Counted from the first letter of the stretch, positions 26,259 to 36,046 are shown. The stretch: DNA of 64,000 nt from Pseudoalteromonas xiamenensis (GCF_030994125.1 NZ_CP099917.1:1550001-1614000); one strand, 5' to 3'. Notes: a model not told the origin generated them from the letters alone. Program-made: numbers and translations.

Positions 26259-27524
26259 TTATGTATTATTTTTCGTTAGATAATAGTAGTAAGATAACGC
26301 AAAAAATATAGCAACCATTGAAACAAACGGTCCAGAGAAAGGATCAAGTAAAGATGCAGGGTTGAGGAAAAATTCCCTTATCAAATAAACCGCCGAAACC
26401 ATCTTAAATATTGTCATTCTTTTTATTGATGAAGTATATATAAGAGAAACATTTATCAAACGTGCAACTAAACAATAATAGAAACCCGCAACCAAGCCAG
26501 AAAACAACCAAGGGGATAAATACATAGCAGAACCAAGTACGCCGGGAGAAGCGCCTCCTCGACCTGGGTCTATATGAGATATCATAGAGAAGTTATACCT
26601 ACCTATCGATTGATACTCATGGATATAAGCTTCACAACCTCCTCCCACAAAAATCTTACAAGCCCTAAACCCTACCTCCTTATATGTAATATCCCACCCA
26701 TAATAAAAGAAACTAACATTATCGAAAGATTCTATTGCAACTACACACATAGATATAAAAACGGAGGAAAGTCGGTAAACCAGCCAGTAAATATTATGCA
26801 ACGTGGACTCAAGACCTCCACTAAACGCAGTGTAAATATCATCACTACCAGACTTCCAAGCCATGCCAATCGAGTAGAGAAAGAAACATAACACGCAAAG
26901 AATTAATAAAAACAATACCTTAAGAGTAATGTTGTTCTCACCGGAAAAGGCTCGAAAGAAAAAGATATGTAAAAAAAGCAAACCGACCAGCATAATATGT
27001 GCCATACCATCAATAGTAAGCACCATACATACCAAAACTGTTAGCCATTGATATTTAGAAAGTATTCTCTTTTCCGTTACCAATTCAATAAAGGCAAGTA
27101 TACCAAAGTAAGCCTTCGCAAAAAGTACAGCTAGTGCAATAAAGGTTCCTTGCATATTTTCCGAAGCACTGCCTACATAGCGGCCTCGACTTAAATCTGA
27201 AATAAAAAAGCTGATTGCAAATAATGAAAAGCCTAAAATTAAATATCTTGGCTTGATCCGGATTTTACCAAAAAGCTCCAATAGCATCAAAAGTAAAGAT
27301 GTTCTCATTGAGTGGAGTAAAGAGCCAAATGCGAACATTACCAAAAGTGAAAGCATCATTTGGATAAGTAAAGGGGCACTCATACCCACGTACTTTAAAG
27401 GAGGGGTATAAGAACTCGGAATCACCTCCATTGCAAACCAAGCCACAAATGAAGATAAGAGAAATTCAAAGAATATTACTTTTGCACCAACAGAATTAAG
27501 GTATGAACTAGAACTATTTTGCAT
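26259..27524 (-). CDS. Wzy-like O-antigen/capsule polymerase candidate
   Basis: The 421-residue membrane protein has about ten or more hydrophobic segments and a large polar loop in the second half (about residues 240-310, with WDITYKEVGFRACKIF and GRYNFSMISHIDPGRGGASPG), the layout of Wzy polymerases. Sequence conservation is low in this class, so the call rests on topology and place beside a flippase. ATG 27524 is chosen; the GTG at 27536 is an alternative. It overlaps the wzx stop by 11 bases. It would join repeat units in the periplasm. Confidence 0.7.
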   Translation of the reverse strand: MQNSSSSYLNSVGAKVIFFEFLLSSFVAWFAMEVIPSSYTPPLKYVGMSAPLLIQMMLSLLVMFAFGSLLHSMRTSLLLMLLELFGKIRIKPRYLILGFSLFAISFFISDLSRGRYVGSASENMQGTFIALAVLFAKAYFGILAFIELVTEKRILSKYQWLTVLVCMVLTIDGMAHIMLVGLLFLHIFFFRAFSGENNITLKVLFLLILCVLCFFLYSIGMAWKSGSDDIYTAFSGGLESTLHNIYWLVYRLSSVFISMCVVAIESFDNVSFFYYGWDITYKEVGFRACKIFVGGGCEAYIHEYQSIGRYNFSMISHIDPGRGGASPGVLGSAMYLSPWLFSGLVAGFYYCLVARLINVSLIYTSSIKRMTIFKMVSAVYLIREFFLNPASLLDPFSGPFVSMVAIFFALSYYYYLTKNNT

Positions 27525-28653
27525 TAATAAAACCACCGAATTTAGACTTAACTAAATGCAAATAAATAACCAATGAAACAAAATATAAATTCACCACCAG
27601 TAAAGAAACCGACACCTTTTCCAAAGCTATAATAAAAAGATAATATCCAAACATTAAACCAGACAGGAGTACAAAAATCCTTCTTTCACTTTCCAGAGAA
27701 TATTGGGATAAGCTTGACAAAGTAAACTGCCCAACAAAAGACAACGTTAGGAAAAACGTAATGTACTGCTGCTCTTCTGGCTTTATAAAAGCCATAAAAA
27801 CCGAGAACAATAAGAAAAACAAAAAAAGGAAAAGCAAGTATGAATTCACTCTCCCACTTAATATATCCCTTTCGAAAACCAATGAGCTTCGAGCAAAAAG
27901 CAAAATTGCAATGTTCGATATAATCGTCACATCTGCATAAAGCAAAGCCAACCAAGGCTGCTCCTTTGATATAAGCACAATGCTCATTGAGAGACAATAA
28001 ACACAACCCATTATAAAGAAAGAGGTAACTTGAAGCCCTATATATTTTGTAGCAACTTTTCTCAATAATACGTTTGACCCAGATCTAAGTTTTGGCCACA
28101 ATGCAACTTTTACAGTAATTAACATCGCCATAGAGACAAGTTCAATTAGCACATAATGTAAGAAGTCATGGTCAAATGTAATTTCCAGTATACCTGCAAC
28201 CATATTCAATAAAAGGAGAAGAAGTGAAAATATCAGCACTAACCGACGGTTCTCTTTTAAAGAAGACAAGCCGATTAGCATTGTAAATACAGCGTTAGAA
28301 CCCGCTAATAGAGGTAAGAAGGTGTATTCTGCATCAACTATAAATATTGATATGAATGAGATGAGCCACCCATACTTTATAATTAGCTTTACAAAGGTAA
28401 AGGTGGCGCTATCAACTACTCGAATGCGCCCCTCTACAAACTCTTTCCTTAGACCGGCTCTCAAGCCAGCTTGGATTATAAACGCCCCAAATGCTGTACT
28501 TGCCTGCATAAATATAATATAAGGAACAGCCTCCACATCAAAATATCTTGTGTACGCCAACAATGCAGGAAAAGCTAAGGCCGAAGCCATTCCAAAGGCC
28601 AGTATCAATAATTTTTCACTGACCCAAGAAAACCGTTTGGAAATACCTAGCAT
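27514..28653 (-). CDS. Wzx-like repeat-unit flippase candidate
   Basis: The 379-residue protein consists almost wholly of hydrophobic helices (about twelve) with short charged loops; the opening ILAFGMASALAFPALLAYTRYFDV and the spacing suit the polysaccharide-transporter (MOP) superfamily. It is next to the Wzy-like gene and asnB, overlapping both. The family would move the undecaprenyl-linked repeat unit across the inner membrane. Sequence identity to known Wzx cannot be judged here; an unrelated multi-spanning protein is possible. Confidence 0.65.
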   Translation of the reverse strand: MLGISKRFSWVSEKLLILAFGMASALAFPALLAYTRYFDVEAVPYIIFMQASTAFGAFIIQAGLRAGLRKEFVEGRIRVVDSATFTFVKLIIKYGWLISFISIFIVDAEYTFLPLLAGSNAVFTMLIGLSSLKENRRLVLIFSLLLLLLNMVAGILEITFDHDFLHYVLIELVSMAMLITVKVALWPKLRSGSNVLLRKVATKYIGLQVTSFFIMGCVYCLSMSIVLISKEQPWLALLYADVTIISNIAILLFARSSLVFERDILSGRVNSYLLFLFLFFLLFSVFMAFIKPEEQQYITFFLTLSFVGQFTLSSLSQYSLESERRIFVLLSGLMFGYYLFIIALEKVSVSLLVVNLYFVSLVIYLHLVKSKFGGFINAK

Positions 28654-30491
28654 TCAAAGAATTCCCTATTTCTTTGTAGCCATAACTCAAGTGATAACGG
28701 CGCAAAAGCCTGCCGAAACCAAATGCCAGGGTCCCCGTCCATGTATTTATCGATAAGATCTTTATATAAAGCTTTGTCGACGAGCCCTAATTGAAAAATT
28801 AGTGACTCATCATCAGACAATATGTCTGTAACCTTTGAGAATAATTGAGTTTTAAAAATATGGTCCTGCGGGTTTACAAAGCCTTGCTTGTCTTTACGCC
28901 AAATAATGGAGTCAGGTAAATCACCATCGTACGCATGTCGCATGGCAGATTTGGTCCATCCATTGGCCATTTTAAAGCGATCTGGTGAAGAAAGCGCGAA
29001 CTCAACTACTCTATAGTCCATAAAAGGTAAGCGAATCTCACAGCCGTGAGCCATTGAAAGGCGATCTTCGTAATGCAGTAGGTAAGGCACACTTAATGAG
29101 CTTAAATCTTTATGCTGCCTAGATTTAAGACTACCATTCAAGCCAAACTCAACCGGTGGAGCCTCTCTTTGCGTTACTTTCAAAGAAGGCTTTTTATTGA
29201 GATACCTTTTAGCTTCAGATAGCTTGAATTGATTTACAAGGCCACTGTTTTTTGACATTTTTAGCGCGTTGGCGGCAAAACTAGCAAATTTTTTCTGCTT
29301 AGCAAGCTGTTTCAAATAGAAGAATAAATATTTTCTGTAACCACAAAAGAGCTCGTCAGCTCCCTGGCCACTATAAATCACTTTAACACCACGCTTTTGT
29401 GCTACGCGCATCAACTTTAAGAACATCAAGTTAGAAAACGAAGGCAGCGGCGCGTCATTGTAGTAACTTGCTTCAGTGATTTCTTCTAGCAGCTCATCAC
29501 CCGAAACCTCATTCAAGCTTATTTTTTCAATATCCAATCCAAGGAATTGAGAAACAACATCTATATATGGCTCTTCATTGTCCTTATGACCAGGGCTTAC
29601 TCCTGATAAAACAGTCAACTTTTCTTTGTCTCGCCTAGCAACAACAGAAGCAATAATGGAAGAATCCAAACCTCCTGACAAACATAAACCTATGGGAACG
29701 TCAGCACGTTTTCTCAACTCAACGGAACTATCCAAAAGTGCCTTTAAATCGTTACAGTAGTCTTCGAAACTCCCTTTAAATTGCTCTACTTTTAATGGGT
29801 TCCAAAAAATAGACTGTGTAAGCTTATATACTTCATCATTAAGGTCAACGATTGCAATGGTCGCCGGTGAAAGCTGCTCAATACCTTCTACAAATGTTTC
29901 ATTTCCGGCATTCTGTAATGAATGAACTAAAAATTGATCGACCACCAACTTATTTAGTCTAGCTTTATTATTTAGTAGTGGTAGCAACGTTTTTAATTCT
30001 GAAGCAATAAAAATCTCACCTTCCCTTTGGTAAACATGAACAGGTTTAACACCCATCCTGTCTCTAGAAATGAACACGCGTTTCTCATGCCAATCTACTA
30101 GCACTATTCCCCACATTCCATTAAACGAATGAACCGCACGTTCAAAACCTATACGCTCAACAACTTCGAGAATAACTTCAGTGTCTGAGCCACCTTTAAG
30201 GTTTTGTAAGCCAAAATTATTTTTTAACTCTAGGTAGTTATATACTTCACCATTAAATACAATTGTATATCTGTCGCTGGAGCTCATCATGGGTTGCTTA
30301 CCAGCTTCACTGAGGTCTAATATTGATAGTCTTTGGTGAGCAAGGCCAACTACAGTATTTCCACAGGTTCTGACATATTCACCTGTTGAATTTGGGCCTC
30401 GGTGGGATTGTATCACATTGGCATTATTCAGCAGAGCTGATACTTCCTCTTCCGATCTTCTGTTAGAAATAACAGCAAATATTCCACACAC
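28647..30491 (-). CDS. asnB: Glutamine-dependent asparagine synthase-like amidotransferase
   Basis: The 614-residue protein starts with the glutaminase domain (catalytic Cys2 in MCGIFAVIS, SHRGPNSTG, HQRLSILDLS, FNGEVYNY). The synthase domain follows, with the ATP loop GLCLSGGLDSSIIASVV and YSGQGADELFCGYRKYLFF. In polysaccharide loci such proteins amidate carboxyl groups of uronic acid residues. wecB/wecC in this operon make UDP-ManNAcA, which is a possible substrate; that is inferred, and simple asparagine synthesis cannot be excluded. It overlaps wzx and follows the frameshifted GT52-like gene. Confidence 0.85.
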   Translation of the reverse strand: MCGIFAVISNRRSEEEVSALLNNANVIQSHRGPNSTGEYVRTCGNTVVGLAHQRLSILDLSEAGKQPMMSSSDRYTIVFNGEVYNYLELKNNFGLQNLKGGSDTEVILEVVERIGFERAVHSFNGMWGIVLVDWHEKRVFISRDRMGVKPVHVYQREGEIFIASELKTLLPLLNNKARLNKLVVDQFLVHSLQNAGNETFVEGIEQLSPATIAIVDLNDEVYKLTQSIFWNPLKVEQFKGSFEDYCNDLKALLDSSVELRKRADVPIGLCLSGGLDSSIIASVVARRDKEKLTVLSGVSPGHKDNEEPYIDVVSQFLGLDIEKISLNEVSGDELLEEITEASYYNDAPLPSFSNLMFLKLMRVAQKRGVKVIYSGQGADELFCGYRKYLFFYLKQLAKQKKFASFAANALKMSKNSGLVNQFKLSEAKRYLNKKPSLKVTQREAPPVEFGLNGSLKSRQHKDLSSLSVPYLLHYEDRLSMAHGCEIRLPFMDYRVVEFALSSPDRFKMANGWTKSAMRHAYDGDLPDSIIWRKDKQGFVNPQDHIFKTQLFSKVTDILSDDESLIFQLGLVDKALYKDLIDKYMDGDPGIWFRQAFAPLSLELWLQRNREFFEC

Positions 30492-30503
30492 AAATATACT
30501 CTC

Positions 30504-31404
30504 TTAGCCTTTATTGACTTCTATATTTTTAACTTTTCTTAGAGCAACAACAATTTCATTAAAATGCTCTACCTTTTCTTCTGCTAGGTCAGATGGCAAT
30601 ATTGAAGTAATCTTCGACTCTAAAAATATTTTACTTAAGGTAAATAGTGCTGATGAAATACATGAGTAAATATACGTTGGATAAATACGCTTTTCGAGAA
30701 GGTAAACTTCTATACTGCAGTCACTTCTTAGAATTGTTACATTTTCTATTGTAGCGATTTCATCTACTGTCGTTTGTTTTTCGGAACGGTGCGGAATATA
30801 AACTAAGGTATCACACTGCTTTGCTACTTTAGCAACTAACTTTTTGTAATTACCAAGTGACAAGAAGTCCATCTCAACTAGTATTTGCCCAACAAAGATA
30901 GTTTCTCCTGTGGGCCCATTTAATTGATAGAGTGCTCTTAAATGCTCAAAGCTATGAGTTTGTATTTCTTGAGAGTTTAAATTGTCTACGTCAAAATATG
31001 TGAATAAGTCATGAACATTACCCGAGGAGGCCATTTTTTTGTGCTAGAAAAGTCGCAACACCATCATCCATCAAGTTCAACTTGTTAAACCTTATCACTC
31101 GACGCAACATCATTTGCCAACGGGAGAAATAACTACCTAGATACAGCTCTTGATACTTTACACAAAGCAATCTTGTTAATGTGAATAACTCTTTAAGAGT
31201 ATCTCGAAAAACGCTGTCAATATGAACCTTACATTTGATATATTCCAATTGCAATAATTGAGCAACTCTCGTCATTTGTTCATCGTTATTACCTGCTCCA
31301 GACTCTCTTAAAACAAGCACATAATTATCTTTGTGCTTACCCATGATAGCCTCATAAGCACACATGAGTTGTAGCGGAGTTTCAACTATGAATAAACTTT
31401 TCAC
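30504..31404 (-). pseudogene. GT52/sialyltransferase-like gene, frameshifted in an A7 tract
   Basis: Two adjacent frames, 31404-31018 and 31034-30504, join into one protein of about 300 residues if one A is removed from the A7 run at 31034-31040 (minus strand). The joined protein resembles GT52 and bacterial sialyl/polysialyltransferases: IVETPLQLMCAYEAI at the start, LNLMDDG before the break, then FVGQILVEMD, YIPHRSEKQ and CISSAL. Lying directly after pseI (4-base overlap), it is likely the transferase for the pseudaminic acid residue. As written it is broken; slippage during transcription could restore some product, or the extra A may be a sequencing error. Confidence 0.7.
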
Positions 31405-32459
31405 TTATCCTCCTTGATAAGTTCAAATGACATTGCAGTTCCTCTACTTATTGGTTGTATTGCAACCCTATCTAAAATTTCCTTTAAGTGCTTAGGCGCC
31501 AAACCATAGCCCGGGCGGATACTTCTAACATTTGTTTCTGTTATCAACTCACCTTCAGCGATATCTTCAACTGCGTACAGAGAACGCCTGAAAATCATAT
31601 TCCCTTTTTCACTCTCTTTGCGCATGTAATTTACCCTGCCAAGCGCCTGCCATGCTGTTTTAGAATCAACGCATAACTGTTTAAGCTCTTTTTCTTCTAA
31701 TGAGAAGCTATCATCTGGGCCGCCACCATTTCTATCGAGCGTAACGTGCTTCTCAATCAAACAAGCACCCAATACAACTGATGCAATTGCTGTTGTATTA
31801 TCTACTGTATGATCTGATAACCCTGTTAATACATCAAATCTATCAGCCATATCAGCAACCGTTGCTAAATTATAATCCGCAGCAGGAGCCGGGTAACCAC
31901 TTACACAATGTAATACCACTAACTCCTTACAACCAGCATTTTTCGCAGTATCCACAGCCTCTCTGATCTCTTCCTCATTTGCCATGCCTGTAGAAATGAT
32001 CATTGGCTTGCCTGTTTTAGCAACATACTCAATCAGAGGCAAATCAATCGCTTCAAAAGATGCTATTTTGTATGCCGGAGCACCTAATTCTTCAAGTAAA
32101 TCTACTGCAGTTGCATCAAAGGGCGAACTAAAAATGGTTATGCCTAGCTCTTTGGCCTTTTCAAACAATGCTTTGTGCCATTCCCATGGCATGTGCGCTT
32201 CTTTATACAAGTCATATAAAGTTCTACCATCCCAAAGGCCTCCTTGAATCTGGAAATCTTCCTTGTCACAATCAATAGTCAATGTATCCTGAGTATACGT
32301 TTGCAATTTGATTGCATCTGCACCACATCTTTTCGCCATTTCAATAATCTGAAATGCACGCTCAATTTGCCCATTATGGTTGGCAGATAACTCCGCGATA
32401 ATATAAGGGGCGTAGTCCGGGCCGATTTTTCGGCCATCAATCTGAATGTACTTATTCAT
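31401..32459 (-). CDS. pseI: Pseudaminic acid synthase
   Basis: PseI condenses phosphoenolpyruvate with 6-deoxy-AltdiNAc to form pseudaminic acid. The 352-residue protein has the NeuB TIM barrel (PYIIAELSANHNGQ, IKLQTYTQDTLTID, FSSPFDATAVDLLEELGAPAYKIASFE, ISTGMANEEEI, GLSDHT) and a C-terminal antifreeze-like SAF domain (FRRSLYAVEDIAEGELITETNVRSIRPGYG). The Ala-Asn-His-Asn substrate loop and the GGGPDDSFSL stretch favour PseI over sialic or legionaminic acid synthases. It overlaps pseJ by 8 bases and the GT52-like gene by 4 bases. The enzyme is cytoplasmic. Confidence 0.93.
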   Translation of the reverse strand: MNKYIQIDGRKIGPDYAPYIIAELSANHNGQIERAFQIIEMAKRCGADAIKLQTYTQDTLTIDCDKEDFQIQGGLWDGRTLYDLYKEAHMPWEWHKALFEKAKELGITIFSSPFDATAVDLLEELGAPAYKIASFEAIDLPLIEYVAKTGKPMIISTGMANEEEIREAVDTAKNAGCKELVVLHCVSGYPAPAADYNLATVADMADRFDVLTGLSDHTVDNTTAIASVVLGACLIEKHVTLDRNGGGPDDSFSLEEKELKQLCVDSKTAWQALGRVNYMRKESEKGNMIFRRSLYAVEDIAEGELITETNVRSIRPGYGLAPKHLKEILDRVAIQPISRGTAMSFELIKEDK

Positions 32460-33111
32460 TGTCAGGGTCCATTTTCTCTAGCTTTACTTTATATTTAACA
32501 CCATTAATTACAAAGAATGCAGGAAAGCGTTCTTCATCGCACACTCTTAACAGATTAAACTGTTCAACTATTGTACGATTAACATCTAATTCACTATCCG
32601 CTGGAGTTCTTTTTCTATAATACGTTGGTTCAACATTCATGTTTTGGGGATACGAATTTGCGTAAAATAAGTTTTTACAGGCCCAATTTATTAAATTAAC
32701 TTCGGCTTTAAAAAGTAACGCATTTATTTCGTCATATAGCTCAGTGCCTACTAATTGAAAGCGCTCTTGTTTCCAAATATCACCAGTATCAACTGCATCC
32801 TCTGCATTTAAAAGACTTACTACAATTTCGCTTTCCCCATTAACCACTTGCCATATATGCGGGCTCCACCCCCTTCCAACGGGTAGATTACTAGCGTGAA
32901 TTACTAAGACATACTTATATCTTTCTCGAATTTTTTGCGTGATTATCTCGTTACAAGATACAAGAAAAAGAATATCTCCTTTTTCTTCAATTTCAGATAC
33001 ACTGTTTATCAATGAGAGTTGATAATTTTTTTTGTTAGCTAAGCACCACTCAGCAAGCACAGGGTAAATTGGATGCTCTTTACTTGAACATAAAATCGTA
33101 ATTTTAATCAT
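32452..33111 (-). CDS. pseJ: PseJ-like sugar N-formyltransferase of the pseudaminic acid pathway
   Basis: The 219-residue protein has the formyltransferase core YKYVLVIHASNLPVGRGWSPHIW with the catalytic histidine, and the aspartate in EDAVDTGDIW; the asparagine usually two residues before the histidine is valine. It takes the place that the GNAT acetyltransferase PseH has in Campylobacter and Helicobacter sets. PseJ enzymes formylate the 4-amino group of UDP-4-amino-4,6-dideoxy-AltNAc, leading to Pse5Ac7Fo. No PseH-like GNAT is seen in the cluster. It overlaps pseG and pseI by 8 bases each. Function is inferred from context and motif. Confidence 0.72.
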   Translation of the reverse strand: MIKITILCSSKEHPIYPVLAEWCLANKKNYQLSLINSVSEIEEKGDILFLVSCNEIITQKIRERYKYVLVIHASNLPVGRGWSPHIWQVVNGESEIVVSLLNAEDAVDTGDIWKQERFQLVGTELYDEINALLFKAEVNLINWACKNLFYANSYPQNMNVEPTYYRKRTPADSELDVNRTIVEQFNLLRVCDEERFPAFFVINGVKYKVKLEKMDPDNE

Positions 33112-34189
33112 CTTGAGTCATCATCTTATTAATCTCATTAACTACACGCTCCACCCCCATCCCATCACAGACACTAAGGCAGGCATTTCTCACACTTGCA
33201 TAATTTATAATTAATTGACAGTATAGTTTGGACAAATAATTCGGTACATCTACAAGCTCTAACGACAATGCGGCACCAGACTTAGTTAGATTTTCACAAA
33301 TATCTCGTTGATTATCAGCTAAAGGTATTAAGATACTAGGCAAACCTAGACATGCACGCTCCCAAGAAGTCGACCCTGCTGCTCCAATTGATATGTCGTT
33401 GCAGATCATTAAAGATGCCATATCATCAACATAATCAATGTGTGTGACCCAATCCTTATTTTCTTCGGCAAATAACTTTACTGATTGATAGTTAGGAGAT
33501 ATATCACTTAACAACACAGTAGCTAAAGGTAATTTTTTTAAGCATGCCTTGAGCGTATTTAAAACATTCAAACTTGCATTCGGCTCATCAATAGCTCCCA
33601 TAGTTATCAATAATCTTGGATTACCAAATAGAGTCTTATTAGGGCAAACTTTTGAGTTTCTTAAACTTGCGAATTTAGAGGCTAAAAGAGCAAAGTGAGT
33701 GCCAGCCAATATTTTTGACTTGACATTCTTTGAACGATATTCAAGCACATTTCTGTTTAGGGTTTGATCAATAATCAAATCAGCATCATGAGTGCGTACA
33801 AGATCGTCTATAACGACTATTTTACAAAACTTTCTCTGCCTTACTATGGTTTGCCACTCAATATCAATTCCATAATGATCGCAAATGACCACATCTACAT
33901 CGTTACAATTCTCTAAGAAGTTTTCAGCGTCTGCATGTTGTGTTACCTGTAACCAAGCTAAGTAGTCCGAAGAACTTGTTGGCTTTTTCAAAGACTTTGG
34001 CTGTATTAAGCTATAAACTGCATAACCTCTGCTCTTTATCAATTCAACTAAGTCGCCAGGCTGAGGCCTAGTATAAAAAACCACATGATTGCCTTGCTTT
34101 TTAAGCTCATCCGCCAGTACAAGACATCTCATTACATGACCACTGCCAATATGGACGGATGCATCGACTCGAAATGCAAACTTTAACAT
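33104..34189 (-). CDS. pseG: UDP-2,4-diacylamido-2,4,6-trideoxy-L-altropyranose hydrolase
   Basis: PseG removes UDP from the UDP-6-deoxy-AltNAc derivative, giving the free sugar used by PseI. The 361-residue GT-B-like protein begins FAFRVDASVHIGSGHVMRCLVLADEL, with the catalytic histidine in GSGHVMRC. It shows CDHYGIDIEW, VVIDDLVRTHDADLIIDQ and the UDP-binding C-terminal part SIGAAGSTSWERACLGLPSILIPLADNQ. It is longer than Campylobacter PseG but has no fused acetyltransferase domain. It overlaps pseF by 7 bases and pseJ by 8 bases. Confidence 0.9.
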   Translation of the reverse strand: MLKFAFRVDASVHIGSGHVMRCLVLADELKKQGNHVVFYTRPQPGDLVELIKSRGYAVYSLIQPKSLKKPTSSSDYLAWLQVTQHADAENFLENCNDVDVVICDHYGIDIEWQTIVRQRKFCKIVVIDDLVRTHDADLIIDQTLNRNVLEYRSKNVKSKILAGTHFALLASKFASLRNSKVCPNKTLFGNPRLLITMGAIDEPNASLNVLNTLKACLKKLPLATVLLSDISPNYQSVKLFAEENKDWVTHIDYVDDMASLMICNDISIGAAGSTSWERACLGLPSILIPLADNQRDICENLTKSGAALSLELVDVPNYLSKLYCQLIINYASVRNACLSVCDGMGVERVVNEINKMMTQDD

Positions 34190-34872
34190 TTCATAACCTT
34201 AAAAAGTGCTTCAGCTAGCTCCCAGTCTTCAGGGGTATCAATGTCCTGTACATACTTTCTTGGTAAGAGCTCAATTTTTGATCGATCGCCAAAAATTGGG
34301 CGCTTATTCAAGAATGCGTCCACTGTTCCCCAATAAAATTGACCCGCATCGTGGTATGCTTCTGGCAGGTCTTGTGAGCGAGAATTAAAATTTTCAGGTT
34401 GGAACATCTGAACTGTCTTATCTTCTCTCATAAATAGTGCTCTTTGAATAGGAAAAGCATAAGAGGTTGCACTGAATACATAATCCAATAGGTCATCGGC
34501 ATTTAATGTGCTCAACGCATTTTTGATACTTTCAGAGCTAACAAATGGAGCTGTTGCATATATACAGCAAACCTTGTCTAGTACGTAACCACTATCTAAA
34601 TACCACTTAACAGCATGCTGAATGACATCAAGCGTGGTAGCGTAATCATCTGATATATCACTAGGCCTAATAAAAGGCACTTCCGCACCATATTGAGCCG
34701 CTATTTCCGCAATTTCTCTATCATCAGTGGAAACAATAACTTTATCAAAACAGCCGCTTTCTAATGCCTCTTTAATAGAGTAGAAAATTATAGGTGCGCC
34801 ATGAAAAGCTTTAATGTTCTTTCTAGGAATCCGCTTGCTTCCAGCTCTTGCAGGGATTATCGCTATGTTCAT
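34183..34872 (-). CDS. pseF: Pseudaminic acid cytidylyltransferase
   Basis: PseF activates pseudaminic acid to the CMP-sugar. The 229-residue NeuA-family protein begins MNIAIIPARAGSKRIPRKNIKAFHGAPIIFYSI, with the CTP-binding ARxGSKxI signature, then STDDREIAEIAAQYGAEVPFIRP and QDLPEAYHDAGQFYWG. The text AYHDAGQFYWG is typical of the PseF branch. Its ATG follows the (frame-corrected) pseC stop directly. The enzyme is cytoplasmic. Confidence 0.92.
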   Translation of the reverse strand: MNIAIIPARAGSKRIPRKNIKAFHGAPIIFYSIKEALESGCFDKVIVSTDDREIAEIAAQYGAEVPFIRPSDISDDYATTLDVIQHAVKWYLDSGYVLDKVCCIYATAPFVSSESIKNALSTLNADDLLDYVFSATSYAFPIQRALFMREDKTVQMFQPENFNSRSQDLPEAYHDAGQFYWGTVDAFLNKRPIFGDRSKIELLPRKYVQDIDTPEDWELAEALFKVMKC

Positions 34873-36034
34873 CTAGTGCTCCATCAAAATCCGAGCCAAC
34901 TGATTAACAACCTCATCCTGCTGCTCAAAAGTCATACCGTGAAACATTGGAATTGAAATAGCTTCTTCATAGTAACGCTCTGCGTTTGGGTAATCCCCTT
35001 CTTGAAACCCATTCTTTTGTAATACGGCTGAAGGTGCACCGGAATATAATGTAGGTTAACGCCAATTCCAGACTCTCTGAGCGTATCAAACACTTTTTTG
35101 TGAGATTTACCTATTTCACTTAACTTCAACTTAATAACATAAAGATGTAAGCCAGAATAAGTATTTGGTAATTGATATGGAAGCACTAATGGCAATGTTC
35201 TTAATAGCTCATTATACCTTTGGGCTAAAACATGCCTTGCACGTACAAACTCTTCCAAACGGGCCATTTGCGACACACCTAAAGCAGCTTGTAACTCAGT
35301 CATTCTATAGTTAAACCCTAAGTCTATTTGCTCATAGTACCAACCACCATGAGATGGGTTTTCCATTAAAGATTCATCACGAGTAATACCATGGCTTCTA
35401 TACAGTGCCATTTTGTCTGCCAGCGCTTTATTGTTTGTAAGCACCGCCCCCCTTCAGCAGTGGTGACTATTTTGACGGGATGAAAGCTAAATACTGTAAT
35501 GTCAGAATATTCACAAGCACCAATCGGTGATTCCAAGTAACGCCCACCTATCGCATGCGATGCATCTTCTATTATTTTAAAACCATACTTTATAGACAAC
35601 GCATGGATTACTTTCATATCACAAGGCTGACCACATAGATGTACAGCAACTAAAATTTTAGGTAACTTATTTTGCGCTTTTGCTTCTTCGAGTTTTTTAG
35701 CTAAGGCCTTTGGACATAGGTTGTACGTATCAGGATCTATATCTACAAAGCTAACTTGCGCACCACAATATAGTCCGCAGTTTGCCGAAGCCACAAAAGT
35801 GACTGGCGTTGTCCATAATCTATCACCTTCACCTAAGCCAAGCGCTAAACATGCAATATGAAGTGCTGAGGTAGCACTATTGACTGCCAAGGCATAATCA
35901 GCTCCCGTAGCCGACTTTAAAGCCGTCTCAAACGCAGGAACCTGAGGACCCTGTGTTAAAAAGTTAGACTTTAAGGCATCAACAACTGAGTCAATATCTG
36001 CCTGGGTTATGTCTTGCTTACCATAAGGTATCAT
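34873..36034 (-). pseudogene. pseC: UDP-4-amino-4,6-dideoxy-AltNAc aminotransferase, two frameshifts
   Basis: Frames 36034-35366 and 35444-34932 together form PseC. The N-terminal part has SATSALHIACLALGLG, VHLCGQPCDM, EDASHAIGG and the PLP lysine in FHPVKIVTTAEGG. Adding one G to the G6 run (35447-35452) continues the reading as AVLTNNKALADKMALYRSHGIT. A second missing G in the G4 run (34995-34998) would restore the family C-terminus (KKGDYPNAERYYEEAISIP), ending at TAG 34873. Both breaks are single-base losses in G homopolymers. Without PseC the pathway stops, so either the strain cannot make pseudaminic acid from this locus or the assembly has errors here. Confidence 0.88.
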
Positions 36035-36046
36035 CGCATCGCCCTC

